From Prado023 sp963700395 (GTDB lineage: Bacteria; Actinomycetota; Actinomycetes; S36-B12; CAIYMF01), in the NCBI GenBank assembly GCA_963700395.1, contig CAVOXI010000008.1, forward strand, positions 62,001-126,000: a stretch of DNA of 64,000 nt, read 5' to 3'. This document shows positions 19,801 through 27,962 of this stretch, in pieces. Every line of letters starts with the position of its first letter. Positions within the stretch are counted from its first letter, which is position 1. The translations under genes were made by a program, and so were the position numbers. The notes below the pieces were generated by a model. It was given only the letters and a program-made list of their open reading frames with translations, had not been told where the DNA came from and did not search any database.

Positions 19801-20350
19801 GGCCACGACTGATGATGGCTACGCCCTGGTCTGGTCGGGGCATCTGCGCATCATCGAGGCCCTGGAGCATGACGATCCTGCGGCAGCAGCTGTGCTCTCC
19901 GAGACGACCCTCGCCATCCTCCTGGCCACGATGGGCCTCGAGGATGAGTTCGTCTACATCTGGCCCCCGCTCGTCGTGGCAGCGCTGGCCTACGGCGATC
20001 TCGCGCTGGCCCAGCGCCTCATGGAGCCCGTCACCGCCGCCACCGCCAGGGCTGTTCCGCCCCAGGTCGCTGCCCAGCGCGACCGGCTGAGGGGGTTGAT
20101 CCGTGCGGCGCGCGGGGAGGACGCCCCAGCGGTGGAGGCTGACCTGCGCTCGGGCGTGGCCGGTCTGGAGGCATTCGGGGCCGTGGTCGACGCCGCGCGC
20201 GCCAAGCAGGACTTGGCCGGCTGGCTGATCTCGCAGGGTCGCCCGGACGAGGCCGGACCGTGGCTCGAGCAGGCTCGGGCCACCTACGCCCAGATCGGAG
20301 CACTCGGGTGGCTGGCCCGGATGGACGCCGAGGTCTCGGCCACGTCCTGA
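16808..20350 (+). CDS. zinc-ribbon class III nucleotidyl cyclase / STAND-type ATPase / TPR protein
   Basis: 1180 residues in one intact frame. Two zinc ribbons come first (C3/C6/C17/C20 and C29/C32/C42/C45). A class III cyclase domain (about 72-235) follows with metal Asps in FGDLVGF (D81) and KFIGDAV (D125), the purine-selecting Lys121 and transition-state residues N196 and R200 in AGDAVNTAAR. The position seven residues before N196 is Met rather than the usual Asp/Thr, so adenine specificity is not certain. Then comes a STAND/AAA-like ATPase with Walker A GEPGVGKS (296-303) and Walker B VLVIDDAQYAD (about 420), then helical TPR-like repeats to the end. Cytoplasmic; it probably makes cAMP under control of the ATPase/TPR sensor. 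It is flanked by two cNMP-gated MFS genes. Confidence 0.87.
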   Translation: MTCASCGTDLPQNAKFCAECGTPVAVRACPACGIPAERGRFCMECGAPIDGAPSAHVPGSDAGSLQQPVAERRVTSVLFGDLVGFTSLSESRDSEDVRELLSHYFDLCRTVIGRYGGTVEKFIGDAVMAVWGVPTAHEDDAERAVRAGLEIAESVAAMGASLQAPDLAMRVGVVTGEVAVTLGATGQGMVAGDAVNTAARVQSAATPGRVWVDETTRLLSSAAISFTEVGEHVLKGKAEPAPLWEAGAVVAAVGGGQRVDGLEAPLTGRDRELRLIKELFHAAVESGRPRLVVIDGEPGVGKSRLVWEFEKYIDGLRATTWWHRGRCLAYGDGVAFWALSEAVRARLGLVEGDVGDVVQEHLEDTLARLVEDPTERDWLRPRLAVLVGAGGGGFAREDLFAAWTAFFEHLAAGGGANDPGPVVLVIDDAQYADEGLLDFVDHLLATAQCAVFVVALARPELLARRHDLGGRRSTVVRVDPLDDTAMGRLLDGLVEGLSPATRLALIDHAEGVPLFAVETIRALIDRDAVIPREGRYVPADGVEVDLDAIGAPASLQALIAARLDALSPAERRVVTDASVLGAAFSREGVAHLDQEDGDLEAILNSLVRKEIIVLTTDRFSADVGQYRFVQAMVRQVAYGTQSRRDRKQRHLAAADYLSAEPDAADLAVVIAQHVLDALDASGASDPDREHLTARARDLLVAGAARAKSLGSHGEAQRLLETALLRSDGGDKAVLAHLHQDASGAAMDAGDFSGALRHADEATRRFDELDMPIEAGIGAATLAMTMAATGDNKGAMETALPRWVALEGVAGAEPALLRLGRALTSASFGLGKLDSVAQYADRSILIAEMVGDPEALSTAFRQSGLRYHSLGAPITAATYYRGSADIARRFGLDNALTGALSNQVAVAFGHDLDAALTIGREAVEAARRSGVRPSIDLAAGNYLLSLWTAGRLAEAAEVHGSAWESVVDPGSRLMLKAVRRWLAEATGSAPEPTAQPTDPATTDDGYALVWSGHLRIIEALEHDDPAAAAVLSETTLAILLATMGLEDEFVYIWPPLVVAALAYGDLALAQRLMEPVTAATARAVPPQVAAQRDRLRGLIRAARGEDAPAVEADLRSGVAGLEAFGAVVDAARAKQDLAGWLISQGRPDEAGPWLEQARATYAQIGALGWLARMDAEVSATS

Positions 20351-20374
20351 TCGCCCCGGGCTCGCGGCAGCCGA

Positions 20375-22021
20375 TCAACGACCACGGCGGTCGAGCTCGA
20401 GGCGCGCCCTGGAGATCTCCTGGGCGAGGGCCTGGCCGTCCGGGCTCGAGGTCACCGCGCCGAGGAAGTCCCCGCTGCTGATGACCAGCAGCTCGCCGTC
20501 CTCGAGGGCCGTGACGGTGGCCGTGCGGGCCACCCGGTTGAGCAGCGCGATCTCGCCGAATCCGTCGCCGGCCACCAGGTTGTGCGGCCGAAGGACTCCG
20601 TCGATCGTGACGGAGAACTCGCCTGAGGCGACCAGGTAGTAGCTGTCGGCCTCGTCGCCCTGGGTCACGACCTGGGTACCGGCCACGACCTCCACCCACT
20701 CCGCGCCCTGGGCCAGGCGCTCGAGCTCGTACGGCGGCAGGGCCGCGAGGAACGGCACGCTCCCCAGCAGCGAGACCTCGCGCGAACGGTCGACCGAGAC
20801 TCCGTCGAGGCGGTGGATCGAGCGGCCCGCCAGCAAGCCGATCCCGAGGATGAGCAGTCCTCCCGGCACGAAGGCCGCACGCGGCCCGAACAGGGCGATG
20901 ACCAGCGGCCCGACGAGAGCACCGATGGTCAACCCGGTGAGGTGCACCCCCTCCTGCACCGCCAGGACCCGGGCGAGCACGTCGTCGGCTGTGGTGCGCT
21001 GGAGCAGGGTCCGGGCCGACACCATGATCATCGCCATGCCGACGCCCACCAGCATCAGCATGATCACGACGGGGGCGAGGGCGCCGAGGAGGGCCACGGC
21101 GGCCTGGGCGAGCCCCAGCAGGAGGGCACCGGCCAGCACGACCGGCGCAAGCGAACTGCGCTGGGCCAACCCGGCCAGGGTGATGCCGCCCAGCGCGATC
21201 CCCACGCCGAAGGCACCGGCGAGCAGCCCTGCAGTCGACTCCGGCAGGTGGAGGACCTCGTCGTTGAAGGTCACGGTCAGGGTCTCGTTCGAGCCCTGGA
21301 TCACCGACGTGCAGGCCATGAGCAGCAGCAGCGCCAGGGCACCCGCGCTCCTGCGCAGGGTGGCCACACCCTCGAGGGCAGCCCTCAGCTCCCCGGGCGC
21401 GTCCGCATGCGACGTCCCGACGCCCGGGGTCTCCAACCCGGACGTGAGCAGCGTGGCGACGACTCCCAGCAGCGCGCAGAGCGCCAGCACCACCCAGGCC
21501 CCGAATTCGTCGGTCAGCACCCCGGCGAGCACGAACCCGATGAAGATGGCCGCGCCGTCCATGAACGACGACCACCCGTTCGCGGACACGAGGTCGCCCG
21601 GACCCCTGGCCAGCAGGGGGAGGGTCGAGAAGTGCGCCGGCCGTACCGAGAAGACCGCGATGGTCGTTGCGGTCCCGCCGAGGAGGACGACCCACAGGGG
21701 CGCCTCCGCGAACAGCAGGACCCCGGTGGCCGCCGCGCTGACGGCGACGCTCGAGTGCGTCAACCTCAGGGCCCGCCCCCTGGGCAGGCGTTCGACGAAT
21801 CCGGCGAGCAGCGGGACCAGCACGATCGCGGGCAGCTGCATCGCGAACGATGCGATCCCGACCAGCAGGGCGCCGCCCTGCTCGTAGGCGACCAGCAGGA
21901 TCGCCAGCCAGCCGGCGAACTCGGTGAATCGGCTGAGCCCGTAGGCGCCCAGGATGCGGCGCAGCCGCGAATCCCCAGGCAGGCTGAACAGCGCGCCAGC
22001 CCCGAGCTTCGGCATGCGCAC
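20375..22021 (-). CDS. MFS transporter fused to C-terminal cNMP-binding domain
   Basis: 548 residues, intact. A 12-helix MFS part (about 1-410; GLSRFTEFAGWLAILL in helix 1) is followed by a cNMP-binding domain with VVTQGDEADSYYLVASG and the phosphate cassette FGEIALLNRVARTATV, keeping the cAMP-contacting Glu and Arg. Architecture and cassette match the MFS-cNMP gene at 14.9 kb, though the two are divergent paralogs. It is convergent with the large cyclase gene (25 bases between the stops) and divergent from the glutaminase-cNMP gene. Substrate unknown; efflux gated by cyclic nucleotide is an inference from the fusion. Confidence 0.87.
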   Translation of the reverse strand: MRMPKLGAGALFSLPGDSRLRRILGAYGLSRFTEFAGWLAILLVAYEQGGALLVGIASFAMQLPAIVLVPLLAGFVERLPRGRALRLTHSSVAVSAAATGVLLFAEAPLWVVLLGGTATTIAVFSVRPAHFSTLPLLARGPGDLVSANGWSSFMDGAAIFIGFVLAGVLTDEFGAWVVLALCALLGVVATLLTSGLETPGVGTSHADAPGELRAALEGVATLRRSAGALALLLLMACTSVIQGSNETLTVTFNDEVLHLPESTAGLLAGAFGVGIALGGITLAGLAQRSSLAPVVLAGALLLGLAQAAVALLGALAPVVIMLMLVGVGMAMIMVSARTLLQRTTADDVLARVLAVQEGVHLTGLTIGALVGPLVIALFGPRAAFVPGGLLILGIGLLAGRSIHRLDGVSVDRSREVSLLGSVPFLAALPPYELERLAQGAEWVEVVAGTQVVTQGDEADSYYLVASGEFSVTIDGVLRPHNLVAGDGFGEIALLNRVARTATVTALEDGELLVISSGDFLGAVTSSPDGQALAQEISRARLELDRRGR

Positions 22022-22178
22022 CCTCCTCCCGGCCGCGTGGTCGTGTCACCATAGACGACCCCAGGCCCCTGCCCTGCCGACCGTAGCGGGGGACCGCCCA
22101 ACTCGATACCTGTCGGCAACCTCCCTGAAACACGGCTTTGCCATGGTGTGCCCCCAACAGCAGGGAGGGCTCTGTCCG

Positions 22179-24012
22179 ATGCTCGAGAGCGACCACGGTC
22201 CGGTCGACGGGTTGCTGCGCGAGGTCTGGCAGTCCGTCCGCTCGATCGACTCCGGGCAGGTCGCGGACTACATCCCGGAGCTGGCCAAGGCCGACCCGGC
22301 CACATGCGGGCTGAGCCTGGCGACCCTCGATGGGGCGGTCTACACCGCGGGGGACCTGGTGCCCTTCACGATCCAGTCGGTGTCCAAGCCGTTCGTGTAC
22401 GCGCTGGCGCTGGCCGACAGCGGCGCGGAGGCGGTGCTGTCGAAGATCGGGGCCGAGCCGACGGGCGACCCGTTCAACACCATCAGCCTCGACGACGTCA
22501 GTGGACGTGCCTTCAACCCGATGGTGAATGCCGGTGCCATCGTCACCGCCACCCTCGTGGCCGGCCGGACACGCGCTGAGCAGTTCGACCGGATCCTCGA
22601 CGGGCTGTCCTCGTTCGCCGGCCGACCGCTGGACGTCGATGAGGACGTCTACGCCTCGGAGCGGGACACCGGTGACCGCAATCGGGCGATCGCGTACCTG
22701 ATGCGCTCCGCGGGCCTGCTCGACGACGATGTCAACGACCAGGTGGAGATGTACTTCCGCCAGTGCTCGATCGTCGTCACCGCGCGGGACCTGGCCGTCA
22801 TGGCCGCCACGCTGGCCAATGCCGGGGTGAACCCGACGACCGGGGAGCAGGTGATCCCCCGCCACGTGGTCGCACCTGTCCTGACCGTGATGAGCACCTG
22901 CGGCATGTACGACTACGCCGGCGAGTGGCTGTACCGGGTAGGAATGCCCGCCAAGAGTGGCGTCAGCGGGGCCATCTCGGCGGTCCTCCCCGGTCAGCTG
23001 GGACTGGCGGCGCACAGCCCGAGGTTGGATCCGCGGGGCAACAGCGTCCGCGGCGTGGCTGCCTGCGAGCAGCTCTCCTCGAGGCTCGGCCTGCACCTGT
23101 TGCTCCCGACCGAGCGGTCCCGGCCCAACGTCCGCCGCACCTATCGCGGGGACCTCGTCCGGTCCAAGCGCACCCGCCCTCCGGCTGATCGAGCCCTGCT
23201 GGAGGCCGAAGGCCGGACGATCGTGGTGCACGAGCTGGTCGGCGACCAGGGCTTCGCCGGCGTGGAGTCATTGGTCCGGACAGCGCTGTCGGACCCTGAG
23301 CCGGTCCGGTGGCGGGTGCTCGACATGGGGCGGGTCACCCGGATCGACGTCGCCGCCCGGACGCTGCTCGGCGGGCTGGTCGAGCAGCTGCAGTCCGCCG
23401 GCGTGGTCGTCGGCGTGGTGGAGCCCCGCGGGCGGGGTCCGCGGGAGGTGGCCGCGACGCTGAGCGCCGACGTGGTCCGGTTCGCCGGACAGCGACAGCG
23501 CGCTCGAGTGGTGCGAGACCGAGCTGCTTCGCAGCCACGGCGTCCAGGAGTCCCTCGATGAGGGCCTGGTGGGCCTGGCTGACCAGGACCTGCTGGTGGG
23601 ACTTCCGGCGGACGTGGTCGCCGAGATCGAGGCGCGCACGACCACGCGGATCTGCATGTCCGGCACCGTGGTGTTCAACGAGGGCGACGAACCCGACGGC
23701 CTCTACTTCATCGGTGCGGGACAGGTCAGCGCCGACGTGCGCGTGCGCGGCCAGCGAGGCCGCCGCCGGCTCAACAGCATGGCCGCCGGGTCCTCGTTCG
23801 GGGAGCTGGCCCTGGTCGACGGGCGTCCGCGGTCCACCCGGATCGTCGCACTCGAGTCGACGATCTGCTTCGTGCTGTCGCCTGAGGGGTTCGAGGACCT
23901 GCGCGCGTCGGCACCCGATGCGTGCGCCCAGTTGACGCTGGCGATCGCCCGGAGCCTTTCGCAGCGATTGCGGGCATCAACGTCCGAAGTCGCGGCATTG
24001 GAGGAATCCTGA
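22179..24012 (+). CDS. glsA: glutaminase A - STAS - cNMP-binding fusion (one frameshift)
   Basis: About 610 residues after repair. Residues 1-305 are a serine-dependent beta-lactamase-like glutaminase: nucleophile S67 and K70 in QSVSK, SGRAFNPMVNAGAI, VEMYFRQCSI and GMPAKSGVSG. A STAS domain (about 340-440, WRVLDMGRVTRIDVAA) follows, then a cNMP fold with FNEGDEPDGLYFIGAG and cassette FGELALVDGRPRSTR. The frame shifts at 23487-23488; removing one G joins FA to DSDSALEWCE. I prefer the ATG at 22179, with GGGAGG upstream, over an ATG at 22143. It converts glutamine to glutamate and ammonia; control by cyclic nucleotide is inferred. The tail of this gene is duplicated at 26.3 kb. Confidence 0.85.
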
Positions 24013-24063
24013 CGTGTCCCTTACCAAAGTCCCCCAATTGCCATAGTGATCCGTGCCTTACTC

Positions 24064-24078
24064 AAGGTAGCCTTACCC
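24064..24078 (+). promoter_or_regulatory. iron-box-like (DtxR/IdeR type) element, copy 1
   Basis: AAGGTAGCCTTACCC, 28 bases before the ATG of the first secreted-protein gene. It resembles the core GGTwAGsCTwACC of the actinobacterial DtxR/IdeR box but lacks one base in the left half. The element at 26.4 kb, before the paralogous gene, shows the full-length core. A second CCTTACC occurs at about 24018. Confidence 0.4.
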
Positions 24079-24105
24079 AACCCAGATCGACCAGTGGAGG
24101 ATCGA

Positions 24106-25380
24106 ATGCGCAGTTCCCGCAAGCACCGGGCCACCGCCCTGATGGCAGCCCTGGCCCTGGCAGCGGGTGGCTCACTCGCCCTCATTCCGCCTGCCGCCGC
24201 CGACGACCAAGTTCGTCCCCGGTGGTCAGCTGGAGTTGACGACCGGAGCCGTCGACAAGATCTCCTACCTGGGCAATGCCTACGTGGGAGACAATCAGGA
24301 CCTCGCGTCGACCTCGGGGACCTGTAACCTCGCCTCCGCCACCGGCGGACCACTGCTGGACTTCGCCGGCTACCTCGGCACTTCCCGGCGCTTCGGACAC
24401 GACCTCACCGCCGGTCGGCTTCCAGAACGACTCCATCGGGGTCAACGAGGAGATCGACTCACTCTGCTCCCGAGTCGACACGATCTCGCGGACCAACAAG
24501 ACCGAGTACCTCGACCTGAAGCTCTCGACCCGAGTTGGTCAACTTCGCCAACCGGCCCTTGCTGGCGACATCCGCCTCCCTCGACATCGAGGTCAAGCAG
24601 CAGGGTCTGTTCAACTCGACGAAGACGAAGATCCAGGCCACGACCTATCGCAACGGGACGTTGGTGTCGACCTTCAACTTCGTGCAGGGAAGCGGCACCA
24701 GCTCCAGCACGGTGACCTACTGCAACGCCAAGGACAACGACAACTGCCAGTGGTCGATCACGTCGCCCCAGTACTTCGACACCCTCCGGCTGAAGGCCGT
24801 GGCAGCCAGCTTCTCCCTCGAGGGCGGCGCAGACCCCACGTCATCCAGCCAGACTGTGAAGCCACTGCCGACGACCTTCGCCCTGGTGTCCGAGGTCGAC
24901 GAGGTTGTTCCCTGCACGATCGGATCCTCGATCAGCGACGGAGCGACGAACGTCACCTACTACGGCAACCCCGACGGCACCACCTCGTGTGACGGCCAGG
25001 GGATCGGAGTCGTCCTGAAGAGCACGGCAGATCGAGTCGAGTTCCTCAAGCCATCAGATGACCCAACAGCCCAGTTCGTCCTCGATATCGACTGGAGCGT
25101 CCCCCTTCCATCGGGCCCGGCCCAGGTTCCGGGCACCAAGGTGGACTTCCTGAACACGACTTCGACTGAAGACGACATGGAGATCGGCGGGCGCCCGGGA
25201 GCCATCTATGACACCAGCACCCCCGAAACTGGTGGGGATCATCACCCGGCTCGGTCACTGACATGGTGAGCGACGACCAGCTGCCCGGGAAGCAATTCGC
25301 CTGCGTGGCACACGTCCAAGAGCGTCGGCGACAAGCTCGATCAGAGGGGAGTGACGACAGATCGGCTGCTAGGGCGAGCG
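24106..25380 (+). pseudogene. secreted protein of unrecognised family, copy A (several frameshifts)
   Basis: Starts with a clear signal peptide (RSSRKHRATALMAALALAAGG... ending PPAAAD) at an ATG with GGAGG upstream. The product then moves through three frames: KFVPGGQLELTTGAVDK (from about 24208), SIGVNEEIDSLCSR (about 24435) and NFANRPLLATSASLDIEV (about 24539), and ends with a degraded LPGKQFACV segment near 25300. Recognisable blocks shared with copies B and C include SLEGGAD, FLKP, AQFVLDIDW and GKQFAC. Each phased break is repaired by removing a base. I recognise no known family; it looks like an all-beta secreted protein with paired cysteines. It is either a decaying gene or a real gene with read errors. 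Confidence 0.6.
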
Positions 25381-26217
25381 CGTGCTCGATGGGAGCGAAG
25401 AAAGGACGTGCGGATCCTGGCCACCGCGAGCCTTCGTGGGACTCCCATTGCCAACTACGAGCTCCGGTCCGGGAGACCAGAACGCGACGAGCATGCTCGT
25501 GAGCAGAATGCTGCCGTACGTCGTGACCAAATCCGCCACCGCGTCGGGCGGCAACGTCCAGTGGGGCATCGGGAGTGCCACCGACGGAATCACCTTCGAC
25601 GCACTTGCCATCCGGGCATAAAGGGCGGCATCTCCCTCGAAGGCGGCGCTGACGGTGGCGCCACGCAGGCAACGACCATCGACCTGCTCGGAACGGCCGA
25701 GGAGGTCCTGCCGTGCGGTGGCGACGTCACGCAGGGCGGCACCGGAGCCTCGAGGGCGTCACCGTGCGTCGCCTGGAGGCCGATGAGGAGGATCCGCCGA
25801 CGGTTGTGAGCCCTTCGACGTCATCCTGACCGTTGAGGGAAACGAAGCCGCTTCCTGAAGCCTCGCGACGAATCGATTGATGCGCAGTTCGTTCTCGACG
25901 TCGACTGGACGGTGCCCGTTCCGAGTGGCGCTGCCAGTGTGCCCACGACCCAGGTGGACTTCGAGACCGGTGAAGGCCCGAAGCCCATCGGCTGGTGCCC
26001 GGATCCCATGTTCGATGAAGCGGGCAACCTGGTCGGGCTGGCGAACGCCACTCCAGCATCTGCCGACATGGACGGCACAGCGGACGACGGCAAGGGCATT
26101 CAGTACGCATGCGTGGGGAAGCAGTCCCCCGCCATCGAGTCCGTCGTGGGCGGGACGGACAACCTCGAGGTGACCGAGCAGATCTACCTGCTCGGCGACG
26201 TGCTCATGCGCAAGTAG
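25381..26217 (+). pseudogene. secreted protein family, copy B (lacks N-terminal half; frameshifts)
   Basis: A second, 5'-truncated copy following directly on copy A with no promoter or signal peptide of its own. It starts within the middle of the domain (NVQWGIGSATDGITFDAL about 25550, then GGISLEGGADGG) and continues after frame breaks as AQFVLDVDWTVPVPSG (about 25890), ending intact in VTEQIYLLGDVLMRK at 26217. Copies A and B may be one protein with two domains or a recombination product. The C-terminal motif is shared with copy C and is a good family marker. Function unknown. Confidence 0.55.
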
Positions 26218-26251
26218 TGACGGCGGCCGAACGCCGGCCTTGACACCCCGG

Positions 26252-26287
26252 CTCGGCGCTCGAGGCCTCGTTGGCTCGGGCGCCGAG
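26252..26287 (+). terminator. stem-loop terminator after copy B
   Basis: CTCGGCGCTCG and CGGGCGCCGAG form an 11-bp stem with one mismatch and a 14-base loop, 35 bases after the copy B stop. A closely related hairpin with the same CTCGGCGC arms follows copy C at 27.93 kb, so the terminator was probably duplicated with the gene. Confidence 0.6.
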
Positions 26288-26293
26288 GTGGCG

Positions 26294-26382
26294 GATGCGT
26301 GCGCCCTTGACGCTGGCAATCGCCCGCAGCCCCAGCGATTGCGGCCCACCGTAGCAGTCGCCCCCTTGGACGAATCCTGACG
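26294..26382 (+). repeat. duplicated remnant of the glutaminase-cNMP gene tail
   Basis: This stretch closely matches 23917-24014, the last codons of the glutaminase-STAS-cNMP gene and its downstream flank. Shared runs include GATGCGTGCGCCC, TTGACGCTGGC, CAGCGATTGCGG and GAATCCTGACG, with small indels between. It has no start codon or upstream domain, so it is a non-coding scar of a tandem duplication whose unit ran from the glutaminase tail through the secreted-protein gene. Confidence 0.8.
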
Positions 26383-26423
26383 AACGTCCTCTGGAGAAAT
26401 GACTCCATGTGCTGCATAATCAT

Positions 26424-26449
26424 CACCTTCGGTGAGCCTTACCAAGGTG
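26424..26449 (+). promoter_or_regulatory. iron-box-like dyad (DtxR/IdeR type), copy 2
   Basis: CACCTT(C)GGT-GAGCCTT-ACCAAGGTG is a near-perfect dyad (9-bp arms with one bulged C) about 55 bases before copy C. Its core GGTGAGCCTTACC differs from the DtxR/IdeR core GGTwAGsCTwACC at one position. Over the 19-bp box at 26428-26446, 15 positions agree by eye. A matching but shorter element precedes copy A. Iron-responsive repression is inferred. Confidence 0.5.
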
Positions 26450-26503
26450 CACCTCGCCCGCTGGCACGTCGGACGAGCGATCGTGCCAACTAGGGAGTCC
26501 CAG

Positions 26504-27890
26504 ATGAGAAGCACCAGAAGGTCCAGGCGTCACGGCGCTGACGGCAGCGATCGCGCTGACAATCATGGCGGTCCCGGCTGGGTTGCTCGCGAGCGACGGT
26601 CAGGCCGCTCGGACGACCGGTGCTCGGCGCCCTGGCCCCGACAGTGCCGTGGCTCGAGTCTCCGGATCGCTGATCCTGAACACGAGCACCAGTCGCGTCA
26701 CAGGGACCTTGACCGACGTACGCCGGGAACCCAGACGGCTCTCGCAGCGCAGACGCTGGTCCCCTCGAAGTCGGACTGCCTCCTGAAGGGCACTGAGAAC
26801 CTGCTTTCGGGTCGCCGGCATCCGTCGGCACTGGAACCGCAGATGTGCGCCTCGTACGCCAACGGCTCGATCGGCGTCGCCGAGAAGAAGACCGGGACGT
26901 CGTGCAGCCAGGTAGGCGCCGCGACCAAGGAGCGCCTCGTGCTCTCCCTCGGTGCCGATGCCTCGGCGGCAAGGGCTCCTTCGAGCCGTCCAGCTCGAGT
27001 TCGACCTGGACTCGACAGGGTGGGGCGCGTGTCACGGCGACAGCTGACTGACGCCGAGAAGGCGGCACGTTCAACCTGTTCAGCGGCGGCTCGGCCAACT
27101 GCGGGCACCGCGACGTGACACCGTGCCCGGCCAGGCGCGACTCGGGCCCGGACTCCGGGGCCAGTGACAACTGCGCCTGGATGATCCGGCGCCGTGTGGG
27201 AGATGTACTTCGACAGCCTCAGTGCTGACCACCACGCGGGCTCATTCGCGCTTTCCGGCGGTTCCGATTATGTGACGCAGTCCCGAGCTTCACAGGCCCC
27301 GGTTCGAACTGGTGGAAGAGACCGACGGCGACCTGCTGCATCGATGACCAGTACCCACTCGAAGGCAGTGGATCGACGCACCTGACGTGACGGGACTCGG
27401 CTGGGCAACGCCGATGGATCGACGTGCACGCCGCTCAGTATCGCATTCTCGAACGGAACCTCGAAGAGCGCTGAGCTGCTCAAGCCGCGCGAGTCGAGCG
27501 GATCGGCGCAGTTCGTCTACGACTTCGTCTGGACCGTGGCGGCCGACACGACCTTGGGAGACGCAGCGGCCGCCGGCCTCGTGCCGCGCACGACAGTGGA
27601 CTTCGATGGCGATGCCGCCGCAGTTGACGATGCGACCGCGATCGCTTCGTGCCCGGACCGTGACCAGCACCACGATCGAGGGGATCGCTTATCCGGTCGT
27701 AGCCAACGTCGAGCATGACGACACCAACGCACCGGACCTGGCGATCAACTAAGCCCGGGACCGGGGCAGCTCGACGGCAAGCAGTTCGCCTGCATCGTCA
27801 CGCAGTCCATCGATCCGATCGTCGACGACGAACATGCGACGGTTACGGAGCAGGATCTACGCCTACGGCGACATCCTGATGCGCAAGTAG
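26504..27890 (+). pseudogene. secreted protein of unrecognised family, copy C (many frameshifts)
   Basis: A paralog of copy A. The ATG at 26504 opens a basic N-region (MRSTRRSRRH) and the hydrophobic core follows one frame over (ALTAAIALTIMAVPAGLLAS), together forming a signal peptide. Later blocks appear in different frames: NGSIGVAEKKTGTSCSQ (about 26862), DNCAWMI (about 27169), ELLKPRESSGSAQFVYDF (about 27473), GKQFACIVTQ (about 27780) and, after removing one G at 27853, VTEQIYAYGDILMRK to the TAG at 27890. About ten breaks occur in 1.4 kb, far denser than in the flanking cyclase genes. It is either pseudogene decay or locally poor sequence. Function unknown. Confidence 0.6.
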
Positions 27891-27924
27891 CTCACGGTCG
27901 GCCGACCGCCGACAGCGATCGCCC

Positions 27925-27962
27925 ACTCGGCGCCCGGTGCCTCTCAGGCCCGGGCGCCGAGT
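27925..27962. terminator. strong bidirectional stem-loop between copy C and the minus-strand cyclase gene
   Basis: A perfect 13-bp inverted repeat, ACTCGGCGCCCGG / CCGGGCGCCGAGT, with a 12-base loop. It lies 34 bases after the copy C stop and overlaps the last codons of the convergent cyclase gene, so it can serve both directions. Confidence 0.75.

Noticed and set aside
20031..23231. Very long open frames antisense to real genes, for example about 1000 codons on the strand opposite the MFS-cNMP/glutaminase region, the 28.3-31.7 kb cyclase and the ilvA/MFS region
   Set aside because: High G/C third positions remove stops from the complementary frames. These translations are Arg/Pro/Ala-rich, without domains, start signals or codon bias.
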